Below, in pieces: positions 7,833 to 17,324 of a stretch of DNA of 64,000 nucleotides. Under the pieces are notes generated by a model. The model was not told the origin of the DNA. It made no database searches and worked only from the letters and a program-made list of their open reading frames with translations. Position 1 is the first letter of the stretch; every line of letters starts with the position of its first letter. The DNA comes from an uncultured Burkholderiales bacterium (GTDB lineage: Bacteria > Pseudomonadota > Gammaproteobacteria > Burkholderiales > Burkholderiaceae_C): contig CAIJIT010000356.1 in the NCBI GenBank assembly GCA_903820745.1, forward strand, positions 1 through 64,000, in the 5' to 3' direction. A program made the position numbers and the translations under genes.

Positions 7833-8943
7833 CGGGCAGCCATATGTCGGCGGTGCCAGCGCATATCCAGCGCGGGCTCTCTCGGGTACGGTCAATGCAA
7901 CCGCCCTCGAGGTATTGGCCAGAAAGGTCGCGCCAGCGCATCATCCGCTCGAACACTGCAGCGCTGGCGACCGGATCAGCCAAGGTCAAGGCCACCTGCT
8001 CGGCAACTTTGCCCTCGTCCATCCGCAACTCACCGGAAGCATCCAGATAAGTGCCATGGCGCCAGTGATAGATCTCGACACATTTGCTGAGCAGGGTGAA
8101 AGGTTGGTCGCGCTTCCAGAAATTGGCAAACAGCCCCTGCCCTAGATAAAACACCCAGGATCCTTCGAAACCAGTCACATCGGAGGAGGCGGCATCCGGA
8201 TTGCGGAACCAGACCCTATCGCCAGGCACGTAATAGGCAGGCGGCAGCGGAACTTCATTGGTACCGAGTTCCCGCAAAAACACTTCGTGGAACTGCCCCG
8301 ACATCACCGCATTGCGCTCGCTCTGCAACTGCATGCGGGCGAACAAGGCCGGGTTGTGCTCGCGAGCTTCCTTGGCCATTGCCAGCAAAATCACGTACTC
8401 GGTTGCCCGGTAGCACGAGAAGTCATAGAGCTGCCCGCTAACTTCGGGCTGGGTGGCGCGCTCCAGCGCCTCGATCAAGGAACAACCAGGCCGTACGGTG
8501 AAGCTGGTCTCGCGCGAATAGGTCCACAAGGCGGCAGGCCGTTCGGCCACATGGGTGTGAAATGCCAGCGCCGTCTTGCGGGCGGCATGGACGATATTGG
8601 CGCGCATTCGCACCGCGGCGGCAAGTTCAGCATAGCTCGGAAAATGCTGCGGCCAGGGCGTTGCCAGCAAGGCCAGCCAGATTTCGCGCTGCAGATCGAT
8701 TTCGCTGGCCTTGGTATCAAACTGCAAGCTTGCACATAAACCGGTCGTGTCAAAAGCCGGGGCCAAAAGGCTCAGCGACTCGGGTTTGAGCGCCAGAAAT
8801 CCATCTTCGGGCGAACACCACAAATAATCTTCAAGCCCGAGCTTTCGCAAGTCCTCCCGACACGCCGCCAGCTCTCCTGGAGGCAGCGCCAAAAAACCTT
8901 TGTTTCGATGCCCTGGTCTCGAGCCCATAGTTCCTTTTGCCAT
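7825..8943 (-). CDS. Tgl-like protein-glutamine gamma-glutamyltransferase (bacterial transglutaminase-like)
   Basis: 372 residues. The middle matches the Bacillus Tgl transglutaminase pattern. A region of ordered helices (FDTKASEIDLQREIWLALL) is followed by YDFSCYRATEYVILL, where Cys177 aligns with the catalytic cysteine of the YAFECATA motif, and PGDRVWFRNPDAASSDVTGF aligns with the PGD-VYFKNPD block. An N-terminal extension of about 70 residues and a long C-terminus make it larger than the 245-residue Bacillus enzyme. The residue before the cysteine is Ser, not Glu, which may change activity. Tgl enzymes cross-link proteins by glutamine-lysine isopeptide bonds. The family call is by motif memory and is moderate in certainty. 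Confidence 0.55.
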   Translation of the reverse strand: MAKGTMGSRPGHRNKGFLALPPGELAACREDLRKLGLEDYLWCSPEDGFLALKPESLSLLAPAFDTTGLCASLQFDTKASEIDLQREIWLALLATPWPQHFPSYAELAAAVRMRANIVHAARKTALAFHTHVAERPAALWTYSRETSFTVRPGCSLIEALERATQPEVSGQLYDFSCYRATEYVILLAMAKEAREHNPALFARMQLQSERNAVMSGQFHEVFLRELGTNEVPLPPAYYVPGDRVWFRNPDAASSDVTGFEGSWVFYLGQGLFANFWKRDQPFTLLSKCVEIYHWRHGTYLDASGELRMDEGKVAEQVALTLADPVASAAVFERMMRWRDLSGQYLEGGCIDRTRESPRWICAGTADIWLPDA

Positions 8944-9055
8944 GAATACCGGTGCGGACCTGTGGCGCCGTACAACTCGTCAAACACTTAATATTATCCA
9001 TGACTTGCTCGGAGACCACGGGCCGTAGTTTCCCGCAAGCAGATCGTTTCGATTG

Positions 9056-9250
9056 TCATGCGTCGGGCTTGTCCGTATCAGCCGCCGGCTTGCCCTGCTG
9101 GCGCTGCCAGGCCTGGAAACAATCGAGCCCGCAAAAATGCACGAAATAATCCCTGCCCTCGGACACCGTTGACTCGGACAGCGGCACCTCCTTCAGACAG
9201 ATTTCGCAGGAAATACGCTCGGCTTCAAGCGGTTTTTGAGTCTTGATCAT
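9056..9250 (-). CDS. DUF3330 small cysteine-rich protein
   Basis: 64 residues from ATG at 9248-9250, which has AAAGGA eight bases ahead; a longer start at 9265 lacks such a site. The protein has [11 protein letters not shown] and [13 protein letters not shown], giving two CxxC-like pairs that could bind zinc. This matches the short DUF3330 proteins found scattered in Proteobacteria, some on mercury-resistance transposons. Function is unknown. It stands alone between the Tgl-like gene and thyA, which is on the other strand. Confidence 0.7.
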   Translation of the reverse strand: MIKTQKPLEAERISCEICLKEVPLSESTVSEGRDYFVHFCGLDCFQAWQRQQGKPAADTDKPDA

Positions 9251-9348
9251 CAAGAATCCTTTCATGCACCGATGAATTGCGGCAATTCAAGTTTGAACTG
9301 AAGGCCCGGCCGCGCATTGAACGCGACCAAGCTTCTAGAATCCCCCCC

Positions 9349-10188
9349 ATGAGCCCAAGCCCCTCCCAGACTTCATCGCAGTACGAAGACTTCATGCGCC
9401 ATGTATTCGAGCATGGCGTGGCCAAGATGGACCGCACGAGTACCGGCACGCGCAGCGTGTTCGGCCACCAGTTGCGCTTTGACCTGAACCAGGGCTTCCC
9501 GCTGGTCACGACAAAAAAAGTGCATCTCAAATCGATCGTGCTCGAGTTGCTCTGGTTCTTGCGCGGAGACTCCAACGTCAAATGGTTGCAGGAGCGCGGC
9601 TGCAATATCTGGAATGAATGGGCGCCGCAAAGCGGCGACCTCGGCCCGGTCTATGGCGTTCAATGGCGAAATTGGCCGACCCCTGATGGCGGCCATATCG
9701 ACCAGATTTCCCAGGTCGTTGAGCAGCTGAAAACCAACCCCGATTCACGCCGCATCATCGTCAGCGCCTGGAACGTCGCCGACCTGCCGAAGATGGCCTT
9801 GATGCCTTGCCATGCATTTTTCCAGTTCTATGTGGCGCCACCCGAATCGCCTGGCGGTCGCGGCAAACTGTCCTGCCAGCTCTACCAACGCAGCGCCGAT
9901 ATTTTTCTGGGCGTGCCCTTCAACATCGCCAGCTATGCCTTGCTGACCCAGATGCTGGCGCAGCAATGCGAGCTCGATCTGGGCGACTTCGTCTGGACCG
10001 GCGGCGACTGCCATATCTACAGCAATCATTTCGAGCAGGTGCAGACACAGCTTGGGCGCCAGCCGCTGCCCTACCCACAGTTGCAGATCAAGCGCCGGCC
10101 GCCGACCTTGTTCGACTACGAACTCGAAGACTTCGAACTGACCGGCTACGCGCCGCACCCGGCGATCAAGGCGCCAGTCGCCGTATGA
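9349..10188 (+). CDS. thyA: Thymidylate synthase
   Basis: 279 residues from ATG at 9349; an upstream ATG at 9277 would add 24 residues not expected in the family. It methylates dUMP to dTMP with methylenetetrahydrofolate. Visible signatures are STGTRSVFG for phosphate binding, [32 protein letters not shown] with the nucleophile at Cys154, and GDCHIYSNH. It ends in ATGA shared with folA, so the dihydrofolate it produces is recycled by the enzyme encoded next. Confidence 0.97.
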   Translation: MSPSPSQTSSQYEDFMRHVFEHGVAKMDRTSTGTRSVFGHQLRFDLNQGFPLVTTKKVHLKSIVLELLWFLRGDSNVKWLQERGCNIWNEWAPQSGDLGPVYGVQWRNWPTPDGGHIDQISQVVEQLKTNPDSRRIIVSAWNVADLPKMALMPCHAFFQFYVAPPESPGGRGKLSCQLYQRSADIFLGVPFNIASYALLTQMLAQQCELDLGDFVWTGGDCHIYSNHFEQVQTQLGRQPLPYPQLQIKRRPPTLFDYELEDFELTGYAPHPAIKAPVAV

Positions 10189-10673
10189 CGGCGATCAGCC
10201 TGATCGCTGCGGTGGCGCGCCAGGGTGCCATCGGCCGCGACAACCAACTGCTCTGGCGGCTGCCCGAAGACATGGCGCGCTTCAAGGCCTTGACCCTGGG
10301 CCACCCGGTGATCATGGGGCGCAAGACCTGGGATTCATTGCCGGAGCGCTTCAAGCCGCTGCCCGGGCGACGCAATCTGGTGCTGTCGCGCCAGGCCTTG
10401 CAACTCGAAGGCGCCGAGGTCTTCGACTCGCTCGACGCCGCGCTGAAAGCCTGCGCCGGAGCCCTCAGGGTTTACGTGATCGGCGGCGAGGAGATCTACA
10501 CTGCGGCGATTTCCCGGGCTGACAGGCTGGAATTGACCGAAATCGATGCTGATTTCGTTGCGGACAGTTTCTTTCCGGTCTGGGATCGGCAGCAATTTAC
10601 CGAGATTTTTCGCGAAAAAAAGACCAGCCCCGAAGGTTGGCCCTATGACTTTGTCACCTACCAACGCCACTGA
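10185..10673 (+). CDS. folA: Dihydrofolate reductase
   Basis: 162 residues, starting at ATG 10185-10187 inside the last codons of thyA (4-base overlap). It reduces dihydrofolate to tetrahydrofolate with NADPH. Signatures are [28 protein letters not shown] (substrate loop, with the active-site acid as Glu28 or Asp29), [14 protein letters not shown] for NADPH binding, and [11 protein letters not shown] 15-base gap leads to the DUF4337 gene with a strong AAGGAG site. Confidence 0.96.
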   Translation: MTAISLIAAVARQGAIGRDNQLLWRLPEDMARFKALTLGHPVIMGRKTWDSLPERFKPLPGRRNLVLSRQALQLEGAEVFDSLDAALKACAGALRVYVIGGEEIYTAAISRADRLELTEIDADFVADSFFPVWDRQQFTEIFREKKTSPEGWPYDFVTYQRH

Positions 10674-10688
10674 ACCCAAGGAGCAACT

Positions 10689-11264
10689 ATGTCAGAAGAT
10701 GGTTTTCACGTTCACGGTCCGCACGACCACGAGCTCGAGCATGGCTCTCACGGTGAGTCCAAAGGCATAGCCGGGCAGTTGGCGGTAATCACCGCCGTTT
10801 TGGCCACGGTCGGTGCGATGTTTTCTTACATGGGTGGCGCGACACAGGCCGAGGCAGGCTTGTTCAAGAACGACGCGGCAATCAAGAAGACCGAGGCAGC
10901 CAACCAGTGGAATTACTACCAGGCCAAAAGCAACAAGCAGAACCTGGCTGAATTGGCCGTGATGCTGGTCACTGAGGACAAGAAGGCCAAGTACCTGCAG
11001 GAAGTCGAACGCTACAAGTCCGAAAAGGCCGAGATCATGCTCGGGGCGCAAAAGCTCGAAGCTGAATCGAAGGCCTTCGACGAAAAAAGCGCTGAGCAGA
11101 TGCACCAGCACCACCGCTGGGCTCAGGCAACCACCGCCTTGCAGGTATCGATCGCCTTGGCAGCCATCGCCCTGTTGACGAAAAAGGGCTGGATGGCTGC
11201 TGCCACCTTGGCGATGGGCGGTATCGGCATCGCAGTTGGCATCACGGCCTGGCTGCACCTCTGA
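10689..11264 (+). CDS. DUF4337 membrane protein
   Basis: 191 residues with an AAGGAG ribosome site just upstream. The N-terminus is histidine-rich (HVHGPHDHELEHGSHGE). A hydrophobic segment follows at about 27-48, then a charged, likely coiled-coil stretch at about 70-140 (KTEAANQWNYYQAKS, QEVERYKSEKAE), and two more hydrophobic segments at the C-terminus. This is the DUF4337 layout. The role is unknown; the histidine cluster may bind metal, but that is only a suggestion. It follows folA by 15 bases. Confidence 0.8.
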   Translation: MSEDGFHVHGPHDHELEHGSHGESKGIAGQLAVITAVLATVGAMFSYMGGATQAEAGLFKNDAAIKKTEAANQWNYYQAKSNKQNLAELAVMLVTEDKKAKYLQEVERYKSEKAEIMLGAQKLEAESKAFDEKSAEQMHQHHRWAQATTALQVSIALAAIALLTKKGWMAAATLAMGGIGIAVGITAWLHL

Positions 11265-11286
11265 ATTCGCGCCAGCAGCAGTTTTA

Positions 11287-11829
11287 TCAATTCAGCAGGA
11301 TGGGCGCAGTCGGCGTTGATGGCGCGCCTGCTTCTGCGGCTGGAGGCGTTTCCAGAATGCCCCAATCCGCTTCGATCAGCGCCTGTTCGAGCAAACGCAG
11401 CAGTCCGATGGCGAGTTCATCGGACAGCTCGAGCGTCATGTTGCGGCCATTGGTTTCGCGCGCTGCCAGATGCACGCCCTGACCACCCTTGCCGGGGCCG
11501 ATGTCATAGGCTTCGGGCAACAAGGGCTCGGGACCCAGCGGCAGCGAAGCTGCCTGCGAATCAAAGGCGGTTTCGAAATTGGCGTTCTCCAGCGGCCTTG
11601 AGCGTGCCGCCTGCGCCATCATTTCTCTAGCTTCGGGCGAAGCAATCGCATTCGGTGCCATCCTGGTGATGCCTGACATCGTGGTGACCCGGTTCAGGTG
11701 CGGCCACAACTGACGCAGCATGCGCCTTGTCAGCCAGACTCCTACCAACTCGCCTTCGCCGGTGCGCAACTGCCACAGAACCCGATCGGCGGTCGGCTGA
11801 TAGCGAACTTGCATTTGATGAATGTTCAT
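11287..11829 (-). CDS. Conserved hypothetical protein
   Basis: 180 residues, no signal peptide or membrane segment. The N-terminal third (YQPTADRVLWQLRTGEGELVGVWLTRRMLRQLWPHL) looks like a small folded domain, and the middle is loop-rich. The C-terminal part (NMTLELSDELAIGLLRLLEQALIEADWG) should be helical, followed by an Ala/Pro-rich tail. I do not recognise a characterised family. Similar proteins occur as hypothetical proteins in Burkholderiales. Convergent with the DUF4337 gene; start ATG at 11827-11829. Confidence 0.65.
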   Translation of the reverse strand: MNIHQMQVRYQPTADRVLWQLRTGEGELVGVWLTRRMLRQLWPHLNRVTTMSGITRMAPNAIASPEAREMMAQAARSRPLENANFETAFDSQAASLPLGPEPLLPEAYDIGPGKGGQGVHLAARETNGRNMTLELSDELAIGLLRLLEQALIEADWGILETPPAAEAGAPSTPTAPILLN

Positions 11830-11991
11830 CCTGGTATTTTAGAAGGTGCAGCCGCTTGGCGCAGCAATCATGCTGTAGCCGCTGCTTTTCCCCGGGCGCC
11901 GGCTCGAACCGAAGCAACTCGAAGCGGGCACAATTCAGTCTGAGTCAAGCGCGAATCGTCCATTGCCGTAATAGTTGAGAAGGATTCTGAA

Positions 11992-12759
11992 TTGAAGACA
12001 TTTGCCACCTGGAACGTCAACTCGCTGACCGTGCGCCTGCCGCAGTTGCTGGACTGGCTGGCAGCCAACCCGGTCGATGTGCTGGTGCTGCAAGAGACCA
12101 AACAGACTGACGACAAATTTCCGGCAGCCGAGATCGAAGCGGCCGGCTACCAAGCCCGTTGGTTTGGCCAGAAGACCTATAACGGCGTGGCTTTGCTGAG
12201 CCGCACCGTTGCGACCGAGCCGGTCCTGAACATTCCCGGATTCGATGACCCGCAGGCGCGCGTGATCGCCGCCAGCGTTGACGGCATCCGCTGCATCGGC
12301 GCCTATTTCCCCAACGGACAAGCGCCGGACAGCGACAAGTTCCAGTACAAGATGGCTTGGCTCGATGCCTTGCAAGCCTGGCTGGCCGAGGAACTGAAAG
12401 CCCACCCCGAGCTGATCCTGATGGGTGACTTCAACATCGCGCCCGAAGATCGCGATGTCTACGACCCGGTGACTTGGGCCGGACAAATCCATTGCACGCC
12501 CCAGGAACGATCCCATTTCCAGGCCATGCTGGAGCTGGGCCTGACCGATGCATTCAGGCTCTTCGAACAGCCAGCAAAAAGCTGGAGCTGGTGGGATTAC
12601 CGCAACCTGGCGTTCCGCAAGAACCAGGGCTTGCGTATCGACCATATTCTGGTCAGCCAAGCGCTGCGAGGCCGGGTCAGCGCCTGCATGATCGACAAGC
12701 TGCCGCGCAAGAACGACAGGCCCAGCGACCACGCGCCGGTGATCGTCACTTTGGCTTGA
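11992..12759 (+). CDS. xthA: Exodeoxyribonuclease III (AP endonuclease)
   Basis: 255 residues. The frame opens directly with KTFATWNVNSL, the conserved first strand, so the start must be the TTG at 11992-11994 with AAGGA nine bases ahead; no ATG is available. Metal and active-site motifs are WNVNSL, VLQETK (catalytic Glu), LILMGDFNIAP (Asp/Asn), GLRIDHIL and the final SDHAPV histidine. It repairs abasic sites and oxidised 3' ends. Its 3' end overlaps the convergent eda gene by 14 bases. Confidence 0.95.
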   Translation: MKTFATWNVNSLTVRLPQLLDWLAANPVDVLVLQETKQTDDKFPAAEIEAAGYQARWFGQKTYNGVALLSRTVATEPVLNIPGFDDPQARVIAASVDGIRCIGAYFPNGQAPDSDKFQYKMAWLDALQAWLAEELKAHPELILMGDFNIAPEDRDVYDPVTWAGQIHCTPQERSHFQAMLELGLTDAFRLFEQPAKSWSWWDYRNLAFRKNQGLRIDHILVSQALRGRVSACMIDKLPRKNDRPSDHAPVIVTLA

Positions 12760-13393
12760 ACCGCAGCGCTCCCGCCGCAGCCGCCAATTCGGTGATGCGG
12801 CCCCAGTCGCCCGCGTCGACGGCGTCCTGAGGCGTCAGCCACGAACCGCCACAGACCAGCACATTGGAAAGGCCGAGAAACTGCGGCGCAGTCTCCACCG
12901 TGATGCCGCCGGTCGGGCAAAAACGCACTTCGGGGAATGGTCCCGCCAGGGCTTTCAGCAGATTGATGCCGCCAACAGCAACCGCCGGGAACAATTTCAA
13001 GAAGCCGTACCCCCCGGCATTGGCCTGCATCACCTCGCTGGCTGTCGACACCCCAGGCAGCAAGGGCAGACCCTGCTCGCGGCAGGCCGCACCGATCGCT
13101 ACTGTATAGCCGGGGCTGACGCCGAACTGGCAACCGGCGTTCCTGGCCGCTGTGACATCGGCGACCGAACGCAGCGTACCGGCGCCGAGGATGGCCTCAG
13201 GCACCGCACGGGCGATTGCTTCCATCGCCTGCAAAGCGACCTGGGTCCGCAGCGTGACTTCCAGCACCCGCACACCGCCGGCAACCAGAGCGCGCGCCAG
13301 CGGTACCGCGTCTTCGAGTCGTTGGATCACGATGACCGGAATCACGGGGCCATGGTCGGCCAGGCTGAGAGTGAAATTGTTCATGTTTGTCAT
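12746..13393 (-). CDS. eda: 2-dehydro-3-deoxy-phosphogluconate aldolase
   Basis: 215 residues. It splits KDPG to pyruvate and glyceraldehyde-3-phosphate, the last step of the Entner-Doudoroff route. Glu45 in VLEVTLRT and the Schiff-base Lys133 in GGYGFLKLFPA are in place, with TGGITVETAPQFL for phosphate binding. It is 50 bases downstream of edd and shares its operon. The last 14 bases lie under the end of xthA on the other strand. Confidence 0.95.
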   Translation of the reverse strand: MTNMNNFTLSLADHGPVIPVIVIQRLEDAVPLARALVAGGVRVLEVTLRTQVALQAMEAIARAVPEAILGAGTLRSVADVTAARNAGCQFGVSPGYTVAIGAACREQGLPLLPGVSTASEVMQANAGGYGFLKLFPAVAVGGINLLKALAGPFPEVRFCPTGGITVETAPQFLGLSNVLVCGGSWLTPQDAVDAGDWGRITELAAAAGALRFKPK

Positions 13394-13443
13394 TTAAAAC
13401 TTCTCAAAGATTTTTATCTTCGGGACTTGCGCAAGTCAAAACT

Positions 13444-15267
13444 TCAAAGCCAGCTGATCGCGCCGGCTTCGGCGCTCAGCACATTGCGCCGCATGCCAGC
13501 GAACAGATCGCGACCGAGGCCCAGGCCGTTACTGCGCAATTGCTGGGCCGGAATACCGGCCAGTTCGCGGGCATCCCAGACATTGGCCGGCACCAGCGCG
13601 AGCAATTCTCCGCTGACCGCGTCGAGCCGCACCAGATCGCCATCGCGCAGCTTGGCCAGCGGCCCGCCGGCCAAGGCTTCGGGGCTGATGTGAATGGCTG
13701 CAGGCACCTTGCCCGAAGCGCCGCTCATGCGCCCATCGGTCAACAGCGCGACCTTGAAACCACGCCCCTGCAGTACCGCCAAGGGCGGCGTCAGCTTGTG
13801 CAACTCGGGCATGCCATTGGCCTGCGGACCCTGGAAGCGCACGACCACGACAAGGTCGCGCTCCAATTCACCCGCATCAAAAGCTGCCAGCATGTCTTCC
13901 TGGCTATCGAAAATGCGCGCCGGCGCTTCGATCAGATGATTCCCTTGGGGCACCGCTGAAATCTTGATCACCGCCCGGCCCAGATTGCCGGCCAGCAGTT
14001 TCAGACCACCGCTGTCACTGAACGGCGCCGAAGCCAGTCGCACGACCTGCTCATCCCTGCTGGCAGCTGGCAGGTCCTGCCAGGCAACCGATTTGCCGTC
14101 CGCAGCCAGGATCGGCAGGTGCGCATAGGGCCGCAGCGACGGCCCAGCCACGCTCAGGACATCTTCATGCATCAAGCCGTGATCGAGCAACTCGCGGATC
14201 ACGAAACCCGGGCCGCCCGCCGCCTGGAACTGGTTCACGTCCGCCGAGCCGTTCGGATAGATGCGCGTCAACAAGGGCGTTGCGCCTGAAAGATCAGAAA
14301 AATCGGTCCAGTCGATCAGGATGCCAGCCGAGCGCGCCACGGCGACCCAGTGGATCAGATGGTTGGTCGATCCACCAGTCGCCAGCAAGGCCACCATCGC
14401 GTTGACGATCGCGCGTTCATCGACCAGGCGCCCGATCGGCGTGTAGCGCCCTGCCCTCGCCGTGATCGCCAAAGCCGCGCGCACGGCTTCACGGGTCAAA
14501 GCATCGCGCAGCGGATCCTGCGGGTGCACGAAGGCGGCGCCCGGCACATGCAAGCCCATCGCTTCGAGCAGCATCTGGTTGCTATTGGCGGTACCGTAGA
14601 AGGTGCACGTGCCGGCGCCATGGTAGGCGGCCGATTCGGCCTGCATCAACTCTTCACGGCCGACCTTGCCCTGCGCATATTGCTCGCGAACTTTCGACTT
14701 GGCATTGTTTGACAGGCCACTGCTCATCGGCCCGGCGGGCACGAAGACACAGGGCAGATGGCCAAAATGCAGGGCGCCGATCAGCAGTCCGGGAACGATC
14801 TTGTCGCAAATACCCAGCAGCAAGGCCGCGTCAAAAACATCATGGCTCAGCGCCACGGCTGTCGACATCGCGATCACATCGCGTGAAAACAGGCTCAGCT
14901 CCATGCCAGGCAAGCCTTGCGTCACACCGTCGCACATCGCAGGCACGCCGCCGGCCACCTGCACCGTTGCCTGCTGACGGGCCGCTTCGGCGCGGATCAA
15001 GTCGGGATAGGCCGCATAGGGCTGGTGCGCCGACAGCATGTCGTTGTAGGCGGTGACGACTGCGAGATGCGGCGCCTTCTCGGCCACGATGCGCAACTTG
15101 TCATTGGCCGGCAGCGCCGCAACGGCATGAGCGACGTTGGCGCAACCGATGCGCTCGATCCCGCGTTTGCGTCCGGCCATCTGTGCCAGTCCATCGAGGT
15201 ACTGCTCACGGCTGGCAGCACTGCGCTGACGGATGCGTGAGGTAACGGCAAGGAGAATCTTGTTCAT
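13444..15267 (-). CDS. edd: 6-phosphogluconate dehydratase
   Basis: 607 residues, the standard length. It dehydrates 6-phosphogluconate to KDPG with an iron-sulfur cluster; [26 protein letters not shown] and [11 protein letters not shown] carry cluster and substrate residues, and [13 protein letters not shown]-type sequence ([15 protein letters not shown]) marks the C-terminal domain. First gene of edd-eda. No glucose-6-phosphate dehydrogenase or phosphogluconolactonase gene is in the window. Upstream, three GGTAACC-like sites surround a plausible -10, pointing to repression when the sugar acid is absent. Confidence 0.96.
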   Translation of the reverse strand: MNKILLAVTSRIRQRSAASREQYLDGLAQMAGRKRGIERIGCANVAHAVAALPANDKLRIVAEKAPHLAVVTAYNDMLSAHQPYAAYPDLIRAEAARQQATVQVAGGVPAMCDGVTQGLPGMELSLFSRDVIAMSTAVALSHDVFDAALLLGICDKIVPGLLIGALHFGHLPCVFVPAGPMSSGLSNNAKSKVREQYAQGKVGREELMQAESAAYHGAGTCTFYGTANSNQMLLEAMGLHVPGAAFVHPQDPLRDALTREAVRAALAITARAGRYTPIGRLVDERAIVNAMVALLATGGSTNHLIHWVAVARSAGILIDWTDFSDLSGATPLLTRIYPNGSADVNQFQAAGGPGFVIRELLDHGLMHEDVLSVAGPSLRPYAHLPILAADGKSVAWQDLPAASRDEQVVRLASAPFSDSGGLKLLAGNLGRAVIKISAVPQGNHLIEAPARIFDSQEDMLAAFDAGELERDLVVVVRFQGPQANGMPELHKLTPPLAVLQGRGFKVALLTDGRMSGASGKVPAAIHISPEALAGGPLAKLRDGDLVRLDAVSGELLALVPANVWDARELAGIPAQQLRSNGLGLGRDLFAGMRRNVLSAEAGAISWL

Positions 15268-15301
15268 GCGGCAGTCGATGTAACTCGGTTCTGTAAAAAC
15301 A

Positions 15302-15352
15302 GGTAACCATATTACAACGACTGACCCCGTAGTGGGTTACCAACAGGTTACC
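15302..15352 (-). promoter_or_regulatory. Candidate edd-eda promoter/operator with three GGTAACC-like sites
   Basis: Read toward edd, GGTAACC occurs twice with an 11-base period (15346-15352 and 15335-15341). Then comes TAATAT as a possible -10 (15309-15314) and a third, near-symmetric GGTTACC (15302-15308). The half-site resembles the GTTACC/GGTAAC arms of the E. coli GntR (LacI family) operator, which controls gluconate genes. A LacI-type repressor is therefore plausible, but none is encoded in this window. Confidence 0.45.
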
Positions 15353-15379
15353 AACCGGCCGAGAACCAAAGGCCTCTGC

Positions 15380-15985
15380 TTAGCCGGCTTGCAGCGCCGC
15401 CAAATCCTCGACCGTGTCGACATCGACCAGCACGCCAGCGTCGTCGACTTCAATCGCCTGTGACGGACACCGCGCCAGAATGCGTCGCGCGCCTTCGTCG
15501 CCTTGCAGCGCGACCAATTCCGAATAGAGCTCGGCGCTGAAACCCACCGGATGGCCTCGGCGACCGCGGTACTGGGCAAAGGCAATTGGATATTGTTCCA
15601 GCGCGGCGGCCACAGCCAGCATGCTCGAGGGGCGCAGCAAAGGCATGTCGGCCGGCACGATCAGCCAGCCATTTGAATCGCCACTGGCGCTGACACCTGC
15701 AGCGATCGAATAGCCCATACCTTCAGGATTGAGCCGTCCATGGCTGTCCAACTCGGGCAGTACCACGGCATTGCGCGCTGCGATCAAGCGGTTGACCGCT
15801 GGCGCCATGCGGGCGCTGGTCACCACGACCACGCGCAAGCCAGTCTCCAACGCGTGCCCCAGCGTGACCGAGAGCACCGTTTCGCCGGCCTCTCTGAGCT
15901 GCTGTTCGAGCTTGTGTCCTTCTCCATGAAAGCGCATGCCGCGCCCTGCGGCGAGCACGACGATAGCCGGTCGCTGTTTCATCAT
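15380..15985 (-). CDS. MobA/MocA-like nucleotidyltransferase
   Basis: About 201 residues from ATG at 15983-15985, which has GGACGGA ahead; a longer reading back to 16075 adds 30 residues before the nucleotide-binding strand. IVVLAAGRGMRFHGEGHKL is the glycine-rich NTP loop with its lysine, WLIVPADMPLLRP supplies the metal-binding acid, and RGHPVGF is typical of molybdenum cofactor cytidylyl/guanylyltransferases of the MocA type. No molybdoenzyme gene lies nearby, so the substrate is uncertain. Confidence 0.75.
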   Translation of the reverse strand: MMKQRPAIVVLAAGRGMRFHGEGHKLEQQLREAGETVLSVTLGHALETGLRVVVVTSARMAPAVNRLIAARNAVVLPELDSHGRLNPEGMGYSIAAGVSASGDSNGWLIVPADMPLLRPSSMLAVAAALEQYPIAFAQYRGRRGHPVGFSAELYSELVALQGDEGARRILARCPSQAIEVDDAGVLVDVDTVEDLAALQAG

Positions 15986-16178
15986 TCCGTCTTGTCCTTG
16001 AAAAATTGCATCGGCATTTTGAACCGCCATGGTCATAGCATGACCTGCGCCGAAGCTCCACAACATCGGGTCCAATACTTAAGGATTTCCACTCTCCCTA
16101 AAAACCATATTCTTGTCGAAAAAATCACGAATTGACCAGTTGACAAGGTTTGCGCGAAATCGACGCATACTTCGACCC

Positions 16179-16814
16179 ATGAACAAACTCTCTGACCTGC
16201 GCAAAAGCTATGAGCAGGGCGAACTCGATGTCGATCTCGCCGCCAGCGAACCAACGCTTCAATTCAAACAATGGCTCGAAGAAGCGCTGGCCAGTCAGTT
16301 GCCCGAACCGAATGCGATGACATTGGCCACCGTCGGTGCTGAAGGCCGGCCTTCTACCCGGGTGGTGTTGATCAAGGGTTTTGATGCGAGGGGCATCGTC
16401 TGGTTCACCAATTACGACAGCCGCAAAGGCCGTGAGCTGGCCGCCAACCCCTTTGCCGCACTGCAATTTCATTGGGTCGAACTGGAGCGGGTCGTGCGCA
16501 TCGAGGGCCGCGTCACCCGCGTCGATGTAGAGGAGTCCGATGTCTATTTCCAGTCGCGACCGCTCGACTCGCGCCTGGGCGCTTGGGCTTCGCCGCAAAG
16601 CCAGGTGATCAGTTCAAGGGCTACGCTGGTCAGCAATGCCGCCCGCGCCGCAGTCCAGCATGGCCTGTATCCGCCGCGTCCGCCGCATTGGGGAGGCTAC
16701 CGCTTGCTGCCCGAGCGCTGGGAGTTCTGGCAAGGCCGCAAGTCAAGGCTGCATGACCGGATCAGCTACCGGCTCGACGCAGGGGTATGGGTCAAGGAAC
16801 GGCTGGCGCCATAA
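16179..16814 (+). CDS. pdxH: Pyridoxamine/pyridoxine 5'-phosphate oxidase
   Basis: 211 residues from ATG at 16179; an upstream ATG at 16113 would add 22 residues unlike the family. It makes pyridoxal phosphate with FMN. Signatures are [56 protein letters not shown] and the C-terminal [17 protein letters not shown] with SYRLD. Stands alone between the divergent MobA-like gene and the convergent DUF3299 gene. Confidence 0.95.
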   Translation: MNKLSDLRKSYEQGELDVDLAASEPTLQFKQWLEEALASQLPEPNAMTLATVGAEGRPSTRVVLIKGFDARGIVWFTNYDSRKGRELAANPFAALQFHWVELERVVRIEGRVTRVDVEESDVYFQSRPLDSRLGAWASPQSQVISSRATLVSNAARAAVQHGLYPPRPPHWGGYRLLPERWEFWQGRKSRLHDRISYRLDAGVWVKERLAP

Positions 16815-16827
16815 CAAGCCCCATGGT

Positions 16828-17301
16828 TCAATCGGTGACCCGGTAGTACATGCCGTAAGGGTCATCGTTCAAGACCGCCAGGATGCCCTCCACCACCACT
16901 GGCTCCAGCGAATAGCGCACAGCTTGCTTGGTGCGCACCTCGATCAGCCCTTCAGGCCCGGCGGGCACGCAGAAGTTGCAGCTCGTCGGCACCGATGAGA
17001 GCAGGAAATGATGCTGCTTGTCGCCAGGCTCCAGCGGCATCATGAAACCCTGCACCTTGACCTTGCGTTTGTCGAGTGCGAGCACCTTGGCCGGGAAAAC
17101 CGGCGTCAACTTTGTTTTCTCTGCCTTGGTGGTCACCGATGACAGCAACTCCCAAGTCAGGATGCCTTCCTTTTCCTGCAAGGGTGCAAACGGGCTGCGA
17201 GGGTCGTGATAGCCCGGCCCCTGGCCGATCACCGCTTGCGCCGCTGCACCCTGCAAAGCCATAGCCAGCAGCAAGGCCGCAGCAAAAAGTTTTCGCTTCA
17301 T
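16828..17301 (-). CDS. DUF3299 periplasmic protein
   Basis: 157 residues from ATG at 17299-17301 (a GTG two codons earlier is possible). KRKLFAAALLLAMALQGAAAQA is a clear signal peptide. The body has WELLSSVTTK, KVKVQGFMMPLEPG and SCNFCVPAGP, the last giving a CxxC pair. It follows the ABC permease gene by 23 bases. In Pseudomonas (PA4063-PA4066) and Vibrio (zrg genes) homologous permease, ATPase and DUF3299 genes form Zur-linked zinc loci, so a zinc-related periplasmic role is likely; the link here is inferred from gene order. Confidence 0.75.
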   Translation of the reverse strand: MKRKLFAAALLLAMALQGAAAQAVIGQGPGYHDPRSPFAPLQEKEGILTWELLSSVTTKAEKTKLTPVFPAKVLALDKRKVKVQGFMMPLEPGDKQHHFLLSSVPTSCNFCVPAGPEGLIEVRTKQAVRYSLEPVVVEGILAVLNDDPYGMYYRVTD

Positions 17302-17324
17302 ATCCACGCCCCGATTGTGCCTTC

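Noticed and set aside
16139-16171. Promoter TTGACA...CATACT before pdxH
   Set aside because: The spacing of 20 bases is too long for a confident sigma-70 promoter.
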